Origin: Allacma fusca | Taxonomy: Eukaryota; Arthropoda; Collembola; Symphypleona; Sminthuridae | Assembly: GCA_947179485.1 (NCBI GenBank) | Contig: OX359246.1 | Location: forward strand, 46,975,632 to 47,039,631 | Direction: 5' to 3' | Length of the DNA stretch: 64,000 nt | Shown: positions 1-10,474 of the stretch, piece by piece | Layout of the letters: every line of letters begins with the position of its first letter | How positions within the stretch are numbered: position 1 is the first letter of the stretch | Made by a program: the position numbers and the translations under genes | The notes under the pieces: model-generated | What the model was told of the DNA's origin: nothing | Database searches by the model: none | What the model saw: the letters and a program-made list of their open reading frames with translations, nothing else

Positions 1-1117
1 AAAGGAACATCAAGGGGAGTTATAGCTGACAATTTCTTTACATCCATGGATCTTGTGAAGGAACTGATTGAAGTCAAACTTACTTACTGTGGCACAGTTC
101 GGAAGCAAAAGATAGAAATACCACCGTTTATTCGAGGTTGCTCCAGCGCAGAGAAAGAAAACACGTTTGTTTTTAACGAAGACAACTTGGTCACTCTTGT
201 TAGGCACAATCCGAAGAAAAATAGATATGTGCTTCTTCTTTCATCTGCCCATTATGACAATGAAACTATTTTGGTTCAGCATAAAAAGGGGGAATTCAAT
301 CTACCTGTAATAATAGACTACTACAACTCCAACAAGGGCGGAGTAGATACTGCCGATCAAATGGTTGGGAATTATACTGGACAGTATCCGACCAAACGGT
401 GGAGCATGAAGGTATATTTTACGTGTGATCCCACATACTACATAAATTTAATTATATTTTCACTGATGAAATTGCATCCTTCAGATTTTCATCCATTGCC
501 TTGATTGCGTTGTTTTAAATTCGTACATCATATGGAGGCGCAACGATCCTTCATGGAACAATGCCCACAAATCATCCAGACGAAAGTATATCAGAGAACT
601 AGCATATGACCTCATCACTCCTCAGATCCGCCTAAGAGCTGCAACTGTGGGTAATCTTCACCGTTATGTCAGAAGCGCTATGAAAGACATGGGCATCGAC
701 TATAGTCCCGATGGTGAGACAAGCATTTTTATAGTTCTGGGATAATAAACTACTAGTATTTATTTTGCCATTTTTAGACAGTCGCCGCATTGAAGTTGCT
801 ACCACGTCCACAGCACCTGTTGTGAGACAACAAATAAAGCAAGGCCGTTGTCGGTTTGATGGTGGCTTGGTACGAAACCAAAAATCAAACCGAAGAAGTT
901 GCCTCAAATGTAATGCTTGGATATGCGAAGAACATTGACGTCTTCTGTGCCCTGATTGCTTACGGGTGGGAACGTTTAATTATTAAATAATTATTTACAA
1001 CGTGTCGTAGAAGAAACAATGCATGAAAATCTTTGGTATTTCTTTTCACAGAAATATTGTGAGCAACCACATGTTAGTGTGGTCAGCTCGGCGGACACAA
1101 GTGGTGTTTCGGATTAA
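1..1117 (+). pseudogene. piggyBac-family transposase, 3' part, four exons in window
   Basis: The frame is open from base 1 and enters at the DNFFTS motif, which carries the second catalytic Asp of piggyBac (DDE_Tnp_1_7) transposases. KGGVDTADQM carries the third Asp. Translation follows the family if three GT-AG introns are removed: 412-484, 714-777 and 966-1051. The first junction restores the RW..K-IFIHCLD motif. Exon 3 encodes the C-terminal cysteine-rich zinc-binding module (RSCLKC, then WICEEH, then LLCPDC). A TGA at 936-938 interrupts this module, consistent with CGA-to-TGA decay. Exon 4 ends with TAA at 1115-1117. The N-terminal part and first catalytic Asp lie left of the window. Introns are unusual for a mobile piggyBac copy and suggest an older or host-like PGBD gene. 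Family assignment is firm; the exon limits are inferred from splice motifs and frame. Confidence 0.85.
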
Positions 1118-1189
1118 TTGCAGCCGTTATTAAAATGTAAATAAGTACTGGATATAAATGCAATTTTGAGGTTTGAATTGGTTTTTTAT

Positions 1190-1830
1190 GCTTTGCGGAG
1201 CGAGAGTATATAGAACTAGTAATGTGTCAACTGTGAGCCGTGATGCGAAAAAATGATATTTGTATTATTACAATTTTGATTCAAGCTCAGCGTTGCGGAA
1301 CGTGAGTATATAGAACTAGTAATGTGTAAACTGTGAGCCATGCTGTGAAAAATTAATATCTGTATTACTACAATTTTGATTTAAGCTGAATATGTCGGAA
1401 CGTGAGTATATAGAACTAGTAATGTGTAAACTGTGAGCCATGCTGCGAAAAATTGATATCTGTATTACTACAATTTTGATTTAAGCTTTGCGCTGCGGAA
1501 CGTGAGTATATAGAACTAGTAATGTGTACACTGTGAGCCATAATTCGAACAAATGATATTTATATTGCCACAATGTTGATTTAAATTGAGCGTTGCGGAG
1601 TGTGAGTATATAGAACTAGTAATGTGTAAACTGTGAGACATTATGCGAAAAATAATTATTTGTACTATTACAATTTTGATTTAAATTGAGCGTTGCGGAG
1701 TGTGAGTATATAGAACTAGTAATGTGTAAACTGTGAGACATTATGCGAAAAATAATTATTTGTACTATTACAATTTTGATTTAAATTGAGCGTTGCGGAG
1801 TGTGAGTATATAGAACTAGTAATGTATATT
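1190..1830. repeat. Tandem array, 100-bp unit, about 6.3 copies
   Basis: The core GAGTATATAGAACTAGTAAT recurs at exactly 100-bp steps starting near 1204, 1304, 1404, 1504, 1604, 1704 and 1804. Rightward units are more alike (GAGCGTTGCGGAGTGTGAG lead), leftward ones more diverged. The last copy breaks off after the core. It begins about 70 bp after the piggyBac stop codon, so it may be part of that element's 3' end or a separate minisatellite. No coding potential is seen. Confidence 0.9.
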
Positions 1831-2869
1831 CGTGAGTCACCATGGGAACAGTGAAATAAATTGCATATGGTAATATTAATTTTTAGTTTTAATCGGGAGT
1901 TAGCCGGGATCTAGAAATAGATAGCAGTATGTTTGTTTCGAACTGGTTGGTTTGTTGCATATTTTGCTATAGTATAGAATAAAGCCGCTATGCTTAATTA
2001 ATGAGAGATACTATTGTTGATATATAGGTATCTACTTGTCTATCATCACAATATCTGTCCAAATATCGAGTAATCCGTGTGACCTCAGAAAATAATTTAT
2101 AGGTATTACCTCTAGTGAAAACTTGTATTTAATTTATATTCGTTGCTAGTGTTAGTAAGTTACTTTGAGAGTAGTGACACCGGAATTTAATTACTAGATC
2201 AACATAATACCAACCGTACCATCAGATAGGCAGCAAGATATCCAAAACATTATTATATTAATACATAGAAGGGTTTACGCGTCTAGACGTTTAATAGGCA
2301 AACGTTAATGCTCACAGATACGTATGTAATCGTATTACGATATAACGACTGCTATTTCATCATAAATAGAACTTCGCCCCTTAGTTACTTAGCACGTAGT
2401 GTTGATTTTGAACGAATAATTGTTGCTTTCATTGACTCACTTTTGAATGTTTTAGAAATGTAGGGAGTTTAGGATGCCAATATCTGGAACAACCTGACGT
2501 AGGTTAGAAGTCTTACGAATGTAGTTCATGACCCACGTATAAACCTTATCAGTGAGGCCAAACAGTTGATTTTTTAAAAGAAATTGTGTTTTCCATGGTA
2601 TTTCAGCATGTTAACGATCCTAATAAGCTGTAATAGCTGCAGTGGTTTTCTTTTAACTAAGATTTGATTTAAAAAATTAATTTTAGTACGCACAAAAATA
2701 AGCTAAAAACCGTGATGCTGTGGCATCATGCTTGGTGTAGGTAGGGTGGAACTGTCAGTGTGCACCATGAAATAATAATTTATTGCATTTGATACCCACA
2801 AAACACAAACTCTATAAAAGAGTGTTAAAAGCACGTGAGTGAGAAAAATCTGAATTCTTCGTTTATTGA
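1831..2869. other. Intergenic, nothing recognised
   Basis: AT-rich sequence without an ORF that resembles a protein. No clear piggyBac terminal repeat with a TTAA target was found to close the element on the left. Confidence 0.5.
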
Positions 2870-3050
2870 TACTAGTGCTTTGGGGCAATTCTTGGTTTTC
2901 AGTTGATGGATTATAGGCTGAATCGACAAATTGATAGGGTTATTTTTTATATTGAAACTTCAGGTTTTTATTTGAATCGAAACTTGAGTTGTCCACATAA
3001 ACACAGGATAATAAATTATAGCTTTGGTTCAACTTTATGGGGCTATGCGA
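2870..3050 (+). repeat. Dispersed repeat copy 1 (partner near 42,985-43,210)
   Basis: This stretch (ACTAGTGCTTTGGGGCA, then GGCTGAATCGACAA, a CTTCAGGTTTT segment, AACTTGA and a TGGGGCTA end) matches, in the same order and strand, the segment around 42,985-43,210 with many substitutions and indels. It is a diverged interspersed repeat of unknown type. Confidence 0.55.
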
Positions 3051-3085
3051 AGATTATTATCGAAGACTATTATGGGAGATACAGT

Positions 3086-3397
3086 ATTCGAAAATATATT
3101 TCGAGGAGATATTCGAAAATATATTTCGAGGAGATATTCGAAAATATATTTCGAGGAGATATTCGAAAATATATTTCGAGGAGATATTCGAAAATATATT
3201 TCGAGGAGATATTCGAAAATATATTTCGAGGAGATACTCGAAAATATATTTCGAAGAGATTTTCAAAAATATATTTCGAAGAGATTTTCAAAAATATATT
3301 TCGAGGAGATTTTAAAAAATATATTTTGAAGAGATTTAAAAAAATTTATTTCGAAGAGATTTTCAAAAATATATTTCGAGGAGATACTCGAAAATAA
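3086..3397. repeat. Tandem array, 25-bp unit, about 12 copies
   Basis: The unit ATTCGAAAATATATTTCGAGGAGAT repeats every 25 bp; the first six copies are virtually perfect and the right half is degraded (AAGAGATTTTC variants). Each unit carries a near-palindrome, TCGAAA-ATATA-TTTCGA. Because 25 is not a multiple of 3 and the unit lacks stops in most frames, long open frames arise on both strands; these are artefacts rather than genes. Confidence 0.95.
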
Positions 3398-3608
3398 AGA
3401 TTGGAAATATAGATATTGGAATCTATTATATAGTGTCTTGTTTTTGACGTGTTGATTAAACAGAAATAAAATTTCAGCCTGTATACATAAACATACATAC
3501 ATACATACTGTGAATACTTTCAATGTGTGTAACTCCTCTAAACTGGTCCGTAGCACTGGTTAAATGGGAATTTAAATTCCCATGTTACTTTTTTACTCTG
3601 CTAAGCAC

Positions 3609-4343
3609 TAGGGCTTCTACTGGGGACAATATTTTTGTCCTGGTGGTAATTCTGTCCCGTCCCGAAATCCTCGGGACAAAAAAAATCGTCCCGATTCAGT
3701 CCCGAACAGAGATGCGCAAAAGAAATAGCCTTCCTTCAAGCCTTCGAAGGCGAAAATTCAGTAAAAATTTCCCCTTCAACATGTCCTGGAATGAAGCCCT
3801 CTAAAAAATCTGCCTTCCTTCACCCTTCCTTCCAAAATATTTACACTCGTTTTTGCCTTCAGCCTTCTTTTTAAAAATAGCCTTCCTTCAAATTGAAACT
3901 AAAACCCGCTTAAGAACGTTTTGCACCAGCAGGATTCAGTGCAGTGAAAAGAGCGGGCACACATTGTCAGTTGTGAGTTCACGAATTGGCTGCATTGTTG
4001 CGCGAGCAGCAAAATGTCGTTTCATATGCTATGCTTACACGTTATAGATATGTCGTGTACCTGGAAGCCTTCACGGCCTTAGAGGGCTAATATTTAGGAA
4101 GCCTTCGTTCACAATCCTTCATTGTTAGTTTTTGTGAAGGCTTCCTTCAGCCTTCAGAAAAAAGTATCCCCATCCTTCCATTCCTTCTGCAACGTCAAGA
4201 AAGTTACCTTTCCGCCTTCAAGGAAGCCTTCTTGGAAGGCTAGCCTTCGAAGGCTGCGCATCTCTGGTCCCGAAATTACATGGGGACAAAAATTTTGTCC
4301 CGAAACTGTCCCGATCCCGGTCCCGTCCCGAAAAGAAGCCCTA
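3609..4343. mobile_element. hAT-type MITE with GGGAC-rich ends (outer of a nested pair)
   Basis: The element starts TAGGGCTTCT and ends AGAAGCCCTA, an inverted terminal repeat. It is flanked by an exact 8-bp direct repeat CTAAGCAC (3601-3608 and 4344-4351), the target-site length of hAT transposons. Inside both ends the words GGGAC and GTCCCG recur. It contains no transposase and is interrupted by a second element at 3707-4266, so its own length is only about 170 bp. Confidence 0.85.
3707..4266. mobile_element. hAT-type MITE rich in CCTTC/GAAGG, nested in the previous element
   Basis: Inverted ends CAGAGATGCGCA and TGCGCATCTCTG are bounded by the 8-bp duplication GTCCCGAA (3699-3706 and 4267-4274), which is sequence of the host MITE. 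The interior is dominated by CCTTC, GCCTTC and GAAGG words in both orientations. It is non-coding and inserted after the outer element. Confidence 0.85.
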
Positions 4344-4351
4344 CTAAGCAC

Positions 4352-4669
4352 AATCAATTGAAATTCTTGTACATCCTACAATGATGAGTGATCAATAGTG
4401 TTATTCCTTAAAGGTATTTATGTACACTTAAATCCAGAGTAATTGTCAGTTTTAGCGTAGGTAAATACGCATTTGCTGCCAATGAGTGTAGTTGATTGAA
4501 ACGTTTGATAGTTTGTCTTCTTGGATACACATGGTATGGTTGACAAGGACGAGTTAACAGTGCTGTTGAAAAAAATTAATCTGACATTTGACTGAAAAAT
4601 GTGACCACTATACACTGCAAAGTTCGTTCGTTCATTAGCTACTTATCCGTTGTTGTAAATATGTCCACT
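4352..4669. other. Short spacer, nothing recognised
   Basis: AT-rich DNA between two MITEs with no coding or repeat signal identified. Confidence 0.5.
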
Positions 4670-4677
4670 GTATGCAC

Positions 4678-6065
4678 CAGTGCTCGGACTGGGTACGGGT
4701 AATACTCGGGTAAATGGGTATGGGTATTGCTATGGGTACTACCCGGGTACAGAATTTGAGTACTCGCAAGTACGCGGGTACTACCCGGGTACTCTGAATG
4801 TTAGTCATTAAAGTGGGTACAGGTACGGGTATGGGTACTCACTCAATGACAATCGGGTCGTACCCAATAAATACGGGTATCACTATGTAAAATACCTGTA
4901 CCCGTGGGTGCTGTACCCGAGTATTTTTGGGTACTTCAAGGATTCCTGCTGAGATGGATTACTATGGCTAACAATAAGACCCGCCAACCGTGGAGTTGCT
5001 TGTTTATTTGTATACAGATACTAGCGTAAGTGACATAGCCAGTGGCTTCGTTTCATTTATGATTACGTGGTCGTTGTAATCTAACGCTTCTAAAGATTCC
5101 TCTCAGATCTAATAAAGAAATAGATAAACTGTTTATCGGCTTAAAGAATGAAGCTCACCAAAGAAGTATTTCAGGGGGTAGTGGCGGTAGGGCCAATGAA
5201 GCTAATTAAATTTAATTAGCTTCATTGGGAGCGTGACATTAAAATTATTTAAAGACGTTTTACGAGATAATTTCGGAATGAATATACATTTATTAGCTTC
5301 GAGCCAGATTCGTTTCTTAATGCTACAAGTACCTAGGGTTGCCAATTTGACCACGCCGAGGCATTTTGTGCAGGCAATTTGAGTAATTTCAATCCTGGGC
5401 ATTTATGACACTTTGATTATTTATTGCAGTGAATATTTATACAAAATTGTTTCATGTTCTCGAAGTTTAAGCAAGTTTTTGGTTATGGAGTTTATTATTA
5501 AAGAATTCGTCCCAGTTGGTTATCCTAACCCCATACAAGAATTGTTAAATATCCATTTTGCGAGAACACAATTCATTTCATTCAGTAAGTTAATATTTTG
5601 ACGTAGTAGCATTTGAATTTCGTCAGTGTTAAAATAAATCATAAATGACCTTAAATGATTTTTTAAACCATTTGAAATAGAATACCCTTAACGCCTACGG
5701 AAAATTTCCAAAATCCCGGACATTTCTAATGGAAGTCGAAAAATAGACAATTAAACATCATCAGCTGAATAGGCAAATGTCTTCTTGGGCACTTTTGATC
5801 GGCCAAACTTCCAGTACCCGAGTAATACCTGGGTACAAACACTGGGTACTCGGGTATGGGTACAGGTTTTGGGTACATTACGGGTACGGGTAAATTGTGG
5901 GTACAGGTACTACATTGTAGTTTCAAGTATGGGTACGGGTACTGAAATAATTTATCCGGGTATTCGGGTATGGGTACGGGTATAGGTACAGCATTTTATC
6001 GTACCCGATAATCGGGTACGGGTATGGGTACAGGTACACGGTTTCTGTACCCAGTCCGAGCACTG
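4678..6065. mobile_element. hAT-type non-autonomous element with GGGTAC-rich ends
   Basis: Perfect 19-bp inverted termini, CAGTGCTCGGACTGGGTAC on the left and its reverse complement on the right, are flanked by the exact 8-bp duplication GTATGCAC (4670-4677 and 6066-6073). About 250 bp inside each end is filled with GGGTAC, GGGTATGGGTAC and the complement GTACCC. The roughly 850-bp core (4930-5800) shows no transposase-like frame, so this is a deletion derivative or MITE mobilised in trans. Confidence 0.9.
5193..5228. repeat. 36-bp perfect palindrome
   Basis: CCAATGAAGCTAATTAAA is followed directly by its exact reverse complement with no spacer. It sits in the core of the GGGTAC hAT element. 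It could be a cruciform-prone site or the remnant of an insertion or hairpin repair event. Confidence 0.9.
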
Positions 6066-6073
6066 GTATGCAC

Positions 6074-6350
6074 TATCGTTAAACATTGACTACAAATGGG
6101 ACCTTTAGCTGGAGAAGGAGATATTTGTACGTTTCATCCAGGCATCCGTTACGTAGCCATCCGTTATAACCATAGTTGCCTGTGTAACTGTGTATGTGCA
6201 ATTTAGATTATTAAACTGGTTTTATTTGAATCAATTTTCATATAATGAAGAATTGCTTGTGATATTTTAAAATATTCTAAATCTTTTTCTTCTCTGTACT
6301 GGTATAGTGTTTAGAATTTATTTGACATCTAAACTCCTACTATAAGATAT
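6074..6350. other. Spacer upstream of the A1 duplication unit
   Basis: Nothing coding. Homology with the A2 upstream region (near 12,375) starts at about 6,360, which marks the left edge of the duplicated unit. Confidence 0.5.
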
Positions 6351-6750
6351 AAGAATGTGAGAGATACAGTACCAACATGAACAAATGTTGACCAAACACA
6401 CAATAATTCGTAAAAATTAAATGTAACTGTATGTAATACAGTACTAAAAAGCGAAACTAGTTCGATATCTGAATACAAGGGAACCCTGGCTAACAATAAA
6501 TAATTAATACATAGTTTAATAGCAATAATAAATTGTAAACCTAAATCTACATTGACGTCTCTACAGTCTCCCCTAAATTCTCTAATTTCAAGGAGATCCT
6601 CTAATTGCAACCGAAGAGTACTATTGCACTACGTTATTTCGAATCTACTCGATCTCAATTCAACATTTACGCTGCAATAAAAATATACGAAGTAAACGCA
6701 AACGTTAGATATGACTCAATCCCACAGCATCAGCAGAAAGAAAGCACAAG

Positions 6751-6844
6751 AGAGTTCTCGTCCCGTCCAGAACAATCTGTAAGCTTTCAATGCATGTACA
6801 TACGTATATGCGTGGGTCTGCAGTGTTTACCGCGAGTATAAAAT
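6751..6844 (+). promoter_or_regulatory. Promoter of sHSP A1: degenerate HSE array and TATA box
   Basis: A degenerate HSE-like run lies at 6750-6772, with GAG, TTC (6755), GTC, GTC and GAA (6770) all in 5-bp register. TATAAAAT is at 6837-6844. Transcription probably starts near 6869 (CACAGTTCG). The same block is conserved upstream of A2. Confidence 0.6.
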
Positions 6845-7226
6845 AGTGCAACCATACACAGCATCTGCACAGTTCGAGTTTCGAAGCTACAGCTAACTGA
6901 ACGAGTGGAAAGCAGACTACAGATATAAATACTGTTACTTACACCAATCCATAACTATCAAGCAAGCATTTCAAGAGTTATACGAAACACGCAAAGTGAT
7001 ATTTCTCAGTTACAAACGTTCCATTGAGAGGTTGAGAGAAGTTATCTTTCTTTTCACAGAAGGTAACTTATCTAACTTTGACTACCGATTATTTAACCGT
7101 ATTCAGATTTATATATTTCTGAATTATATTAATGTAAAAACGGTGTTTTGAGAATTATGAAAATTAAGTGAAATTAAATAGTTTGTAATTATTCAAGTAT
7201 TATTTGATTTCCAGAAACAAGAAGAA

Positions 7227-7784
7227 ATGGCCTGCCGCTTTATCACAAACAGAGGACAACCTTTCCTCACTTTTGCTGAACCCAGGACCCCAGACCTGGA
7301 TTTGGGACTATTGCCATTCCTCCTCAACTTGGTTGATAATGGGAGGGAAGAATTGCGTTCCGAAACTTCCGGGAAGGGACAGCAACCAATAAGACATCAC
7401 AGTATTTCCAAAGTCCTCAAAAATCCCATGGACCCAGTGTACACTGTGGTGGAAGTCCAGGATGGGAAGTTCACCATAAGCATGCCGCTGGGGAAAGATT
7501 TCAAACCTGAGGATTTGGACGTAAAGGTGAAAGATGGCCATGCAAACATTGTGCTAAGGATTGAGCAAACATCTGAGGACGGAACTTCCCAATTGAGTCA
7601 AGTTTTTACTAAAAAAATCGCCTTACCAGAGGAAGTCAAAGCGGAAGAGCTCAAGTCGGAACTGACCCACGAGGGTGTCCTCAAGATTAGGGCTCGTTTA
7701 CCTGGACCAGAGCAACCTACAAAACCACAAGCGATGGATATTCCTGTGACATTTGAAACAGAAGAGAAAACTCCTTCAGCATGA
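7227..7784 (+). CDS. Small heat shock protein A1 (alpha-crystallin domain), 185 aa
   Basis: An ATP-independent holdase chaperone of the Hsp20/alpha-crystallin family is expected, probably cytosolic (no signal peptide seen). The alpha-crystallin domain spans about residues 79-159, with GKDFKPEDL, FTKKIALP and the GVL motif in THEGVLKI. DIPV at 171-174 is the C-terminal I-x-I/V motif used for oligomerisation. The start ATG follows a 5'-UTR intron (7063-7214, donor AAG/GTAACT, acceptor TTTCCAG) by 12 bases. Residue 129 is Lys, where vertebrate alphaB-crystallin has Arg120. A2 differs by five substitutions in the shared length. The upstream HSE-like and TATA motifs suggest heat induction. Confidence 0.93.
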   Translation: MACRFITNRGQPFLTFAEPRTPDLDLGLLPFLLNLVDNGREELRSETSGKGQQPIRHHSISKVLKNPMDPVYTVVEVQDGKFTISMPLGKDFKPEDLDVKVKDGHANIVLRIEQTSEDGTSQLSQVFTKKIALPEEVKAEELKSELTHEGVLKIRARLPGPEQPTKPQAMDIPVTFETEEKTPSA

Positions 7785-9157
7785 ATGTTTCATTTTTATT
7801 AGGTTGTAAATCTTAGACTATTTATTGTAAATAATTCTTTTATTAAATGTATCTCTGTATTATGTAAATATATATATGTATCATTCGGTGTCTTCGTTAA
7901 GTCGTGAATTAAACGTGAACATGTTTTTCCACAATCCCTATCAATTTTCCCGTTATTAACAGGAAGTATAAACTTCTTTAGTACTATTTTCTTTCAGTAG
8001 TTTATTGGACATCGATTTTACAAGTTTGAGCATCCAAATAATTAATCAGCATCATTTTGTGGCGCTTCTGCATCCAGTAAATTATTTAGCATCCATTTTT
8101 CAGGTTTAGGATCCGTCAAATTATTCACTGAAAACATACTTTCTAATAAATCTAGAAGTAAATACTAAGGATAGAATCTAGTACAATAACTCGTTTGAAC
8201 CATCCTGTTGATCAATAATCCATTTTTGATTTAAATTTTCGGGTTTTCAAAATTTCGAATAAACTGATTTTTGGGCGAATTGAGATTCTCAAACAATTTC
8301 AATAACGTTGGAAGGAGATATTGTATCTCGATTGGTGATACCTCATTTAAAAGTTACTTATATGATCTACAAGATAAAATAATGCAACCGAAATTTCTTA
8401 TACCTAATTCGCATTATCTCAGTCAGGGATTTACATATACATACCCAGTTGGGCCTTATACACAAGACATACATTCTCGTTTTTCTAAAATATTCACTAC
8501 TACAAACCTCACACCTTTCTTGCCTAGAAGAAATCATCTGAGAGTTGGCCATCTGGCTACCTACATACTTATGGCTAGTTAAGAGCTCATTGTAATAACC
8601 ATAAAAATTGACAACATTATATCTTAGTTAAATTTTGACGGGATACTCAAAATCACCATCTTTACAAATATTCCCAGAACCAGAACTTTGTCTCCAGGGT
8701 AGAAAACAAGCCACGCAGGGGTTGGTTTTATTTATTAAGTTCAGATCGAGCACAGGGCTCTCCAGCACGTTTATAATAGATTTACACAAACATACCATAC
8801 CCAGTGAAACGCGAGTTACTTATCTTTTAACTATTTTGCTATTCGTTAGTACTATAAGTTCCTGCTTAGTTGCCGTCCTCTCTCATCGTTCTTTTCACCC
8901 GCTACTACAGGCTGAACGAGTATGTACGTTTTGTATACAGAAGGGCAGGAAAATACACCGTGAGACCGTGACCGAACCTTTTAGGAAATAACCAAAAATG
9001 GAGGACCTGAATGTGATAACTCGTCATCTGATAATAATCATCAACGTATGTACATATATGTACATATGTTATATAAAATTTACTTCAAGAAAGGGAATGT
9101 TTGAAATGTTTTAAATTCATAATGGCATAATGAGGAGATCTCGAACGAAAGATAAAT
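7785..9157. other. A1 3' region and spacer
   Basis: Holds the A1 3'-UTR. The portion to about 8,150 aligns with the region after A2 (13,870-14,110, resuming near 15,070), as part of the tandem duplication. No gene is seen in 8,200-9,157. Confidence 0.6.
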
Positions 9158-9165
9158 GAATAAAG

Positions 9166-9760
9166 CAAAGGTGTCCAAAAGGTTCAGCCTACCTAGAATA
9201 CTACATATTTTTTGCAGCTTTGTCTTCCCTACATACAAACCTAAATTTTTGAGCAAAAATAAATTGCCTACATATTTGCCTACATATATACTCCTGTAAT
9301 GTTTCTGCCTATATTTTAGCCTATAAAGGCCTATATTTTAGCCTATAAAGGCCTATATTTTAGCCTGGAAAGGCCTATTTTTCAGCCTATAAAGAAATAT
9401 TTTTAGCCTATAGAGGCTTATTTTTTCAACTAAAAATCATATATGTATGTACGTGCAATCGTAACACATGAAAAAAATCGAACTACTAAAATGTCACGTA
9501 TTTGTAGAATATTTTTGAGATTTATTTTAAGGTTAAATCTTTGTCAATAGATTATTAAATATGCCTATTTTTACCATCGCAAACTGCCTACCTTGTTCCT
9601 AAATAAAAAGTGAACTCTTGCAGCTCCTACATATAATATAGGATTAATTTTAGCGGTAATTACTGCACCCTATTTTACTACCTATAATTACTTGGATTTT
9701 GCACCCTGCCTATTTTTATCCTATATATAGGCCTATAAATAGGATAGGTGGACACCTTTG
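9166..9760. mobile_element. hAT-type MITE with GCCTATA-rich interior
   Basis: Termini CAAAGGTGTCCA and TGGACACCTTTG are inverted and flanked by the exact 8-bp duplication GAATAAAG (9158-9165 and 9761-9768). Inside the ends GCCTA, GCCTATA and GGCCTATATTTTAG recur; the last gives a short direct-repeat run at about 9,305-9,400. It is absent from the equivalent interval after A2, so it inserted after the A-B duplication. Confidence 0.9.
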
Positions 9761-10101
9761 GAATAAAGCAAATGTGTAAACACAATGAAACATAAAATTA
9801 CAGCAGAACTACAAAAAATGATTTTGGAAGTTTGTTGCATCATTTTTGCATTTATTTAATTTAATGTACGATGCATGCATTTATAACATTCTCAAATAAC
9901 ACAAGAGTAAAATTTTAGGAAATGAGTGGTCAAAGTTGTCATGTTCGTTGCATTTTATTAAGTCATTCACGTAAAATAGCATGGAAACTTCCATAAGCTA
10001 CGAGAGCAGTTTGCAATACTTCATTCATTTCCTCATGATTTTTCCACGGCACGGCTATCCGCCGTAGTAATATTGGATCAACTTACAGTACTAACCGAAT
10101 G

Positions 10102-10202
10102 GAAGAAACACTTCCAGAACCATCTACTGCTAACGAATGCCATGATTCATTATGACACAGCGAAAGGTTTGGGAATTGAACGTTTGCTCTTCCATATATA
10201 AA
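10102..10202 (+). promoter_or_regulatory. Promoter of sHSP B1: HSE and TATA box
   Basis: GAA (10102), AAC (10107), TTC (10112) and GAA (10117) stand in 5-bp register. They include the canonical half-site pair TTCcaGAA. TATATAAA is at 10195-10202. The same arrangement occurs at 16,067-16,176 upstream of the former B2 gene. Confidence 0.65.
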
Positions 10203-10474
10203 CTCAACTTTTCTCCCTTCAAAGCACATTACCAACTTCGACAGCAACTTCAGGAGTTGGCATTTCCAAAATCTCAACTATAATTTCTATTTGTTAGGAT
10301 TTAAAAGCCTTTCTAGAAAATATATAATTTTGAACCAAACAAGCCACTGCATTTATAATAATAGGTAAATTTGTAATACATTATAATAAATGCGTACATT
10401 TAATTTTAGCTTCTTAATATTAAATTAATATTAAAATAAATCATTCATTTTTATTCATTCTTTTGACAGACAAA

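Noticed and set aside
936..938. Selenocysteine recoding of the TGA in the piggyBac gene
   Set aside because: No SECIS-like context was identified, and a CGA-to-TGA transition explains it simply.
1190..1830. 100-bp array as an LTR or a set of transposon ends
   Set aside because: It is a plain tandem array with no TG/CA borders or target duplication.
2903..3397. Long open frames in several phases over the 25-bp array
   Set aside because: They arise from a 25-bp repeat without stops; overlapping equivalents occur in other frames and on the other strand.
3086..3397. CRISPR-like or heat shock element array
   Set aside because: The units are contiguous with no spacers, and TTCGAA has no 2-bp gap between the half-sites, so it is neither a CRISPR nor an HSE array.
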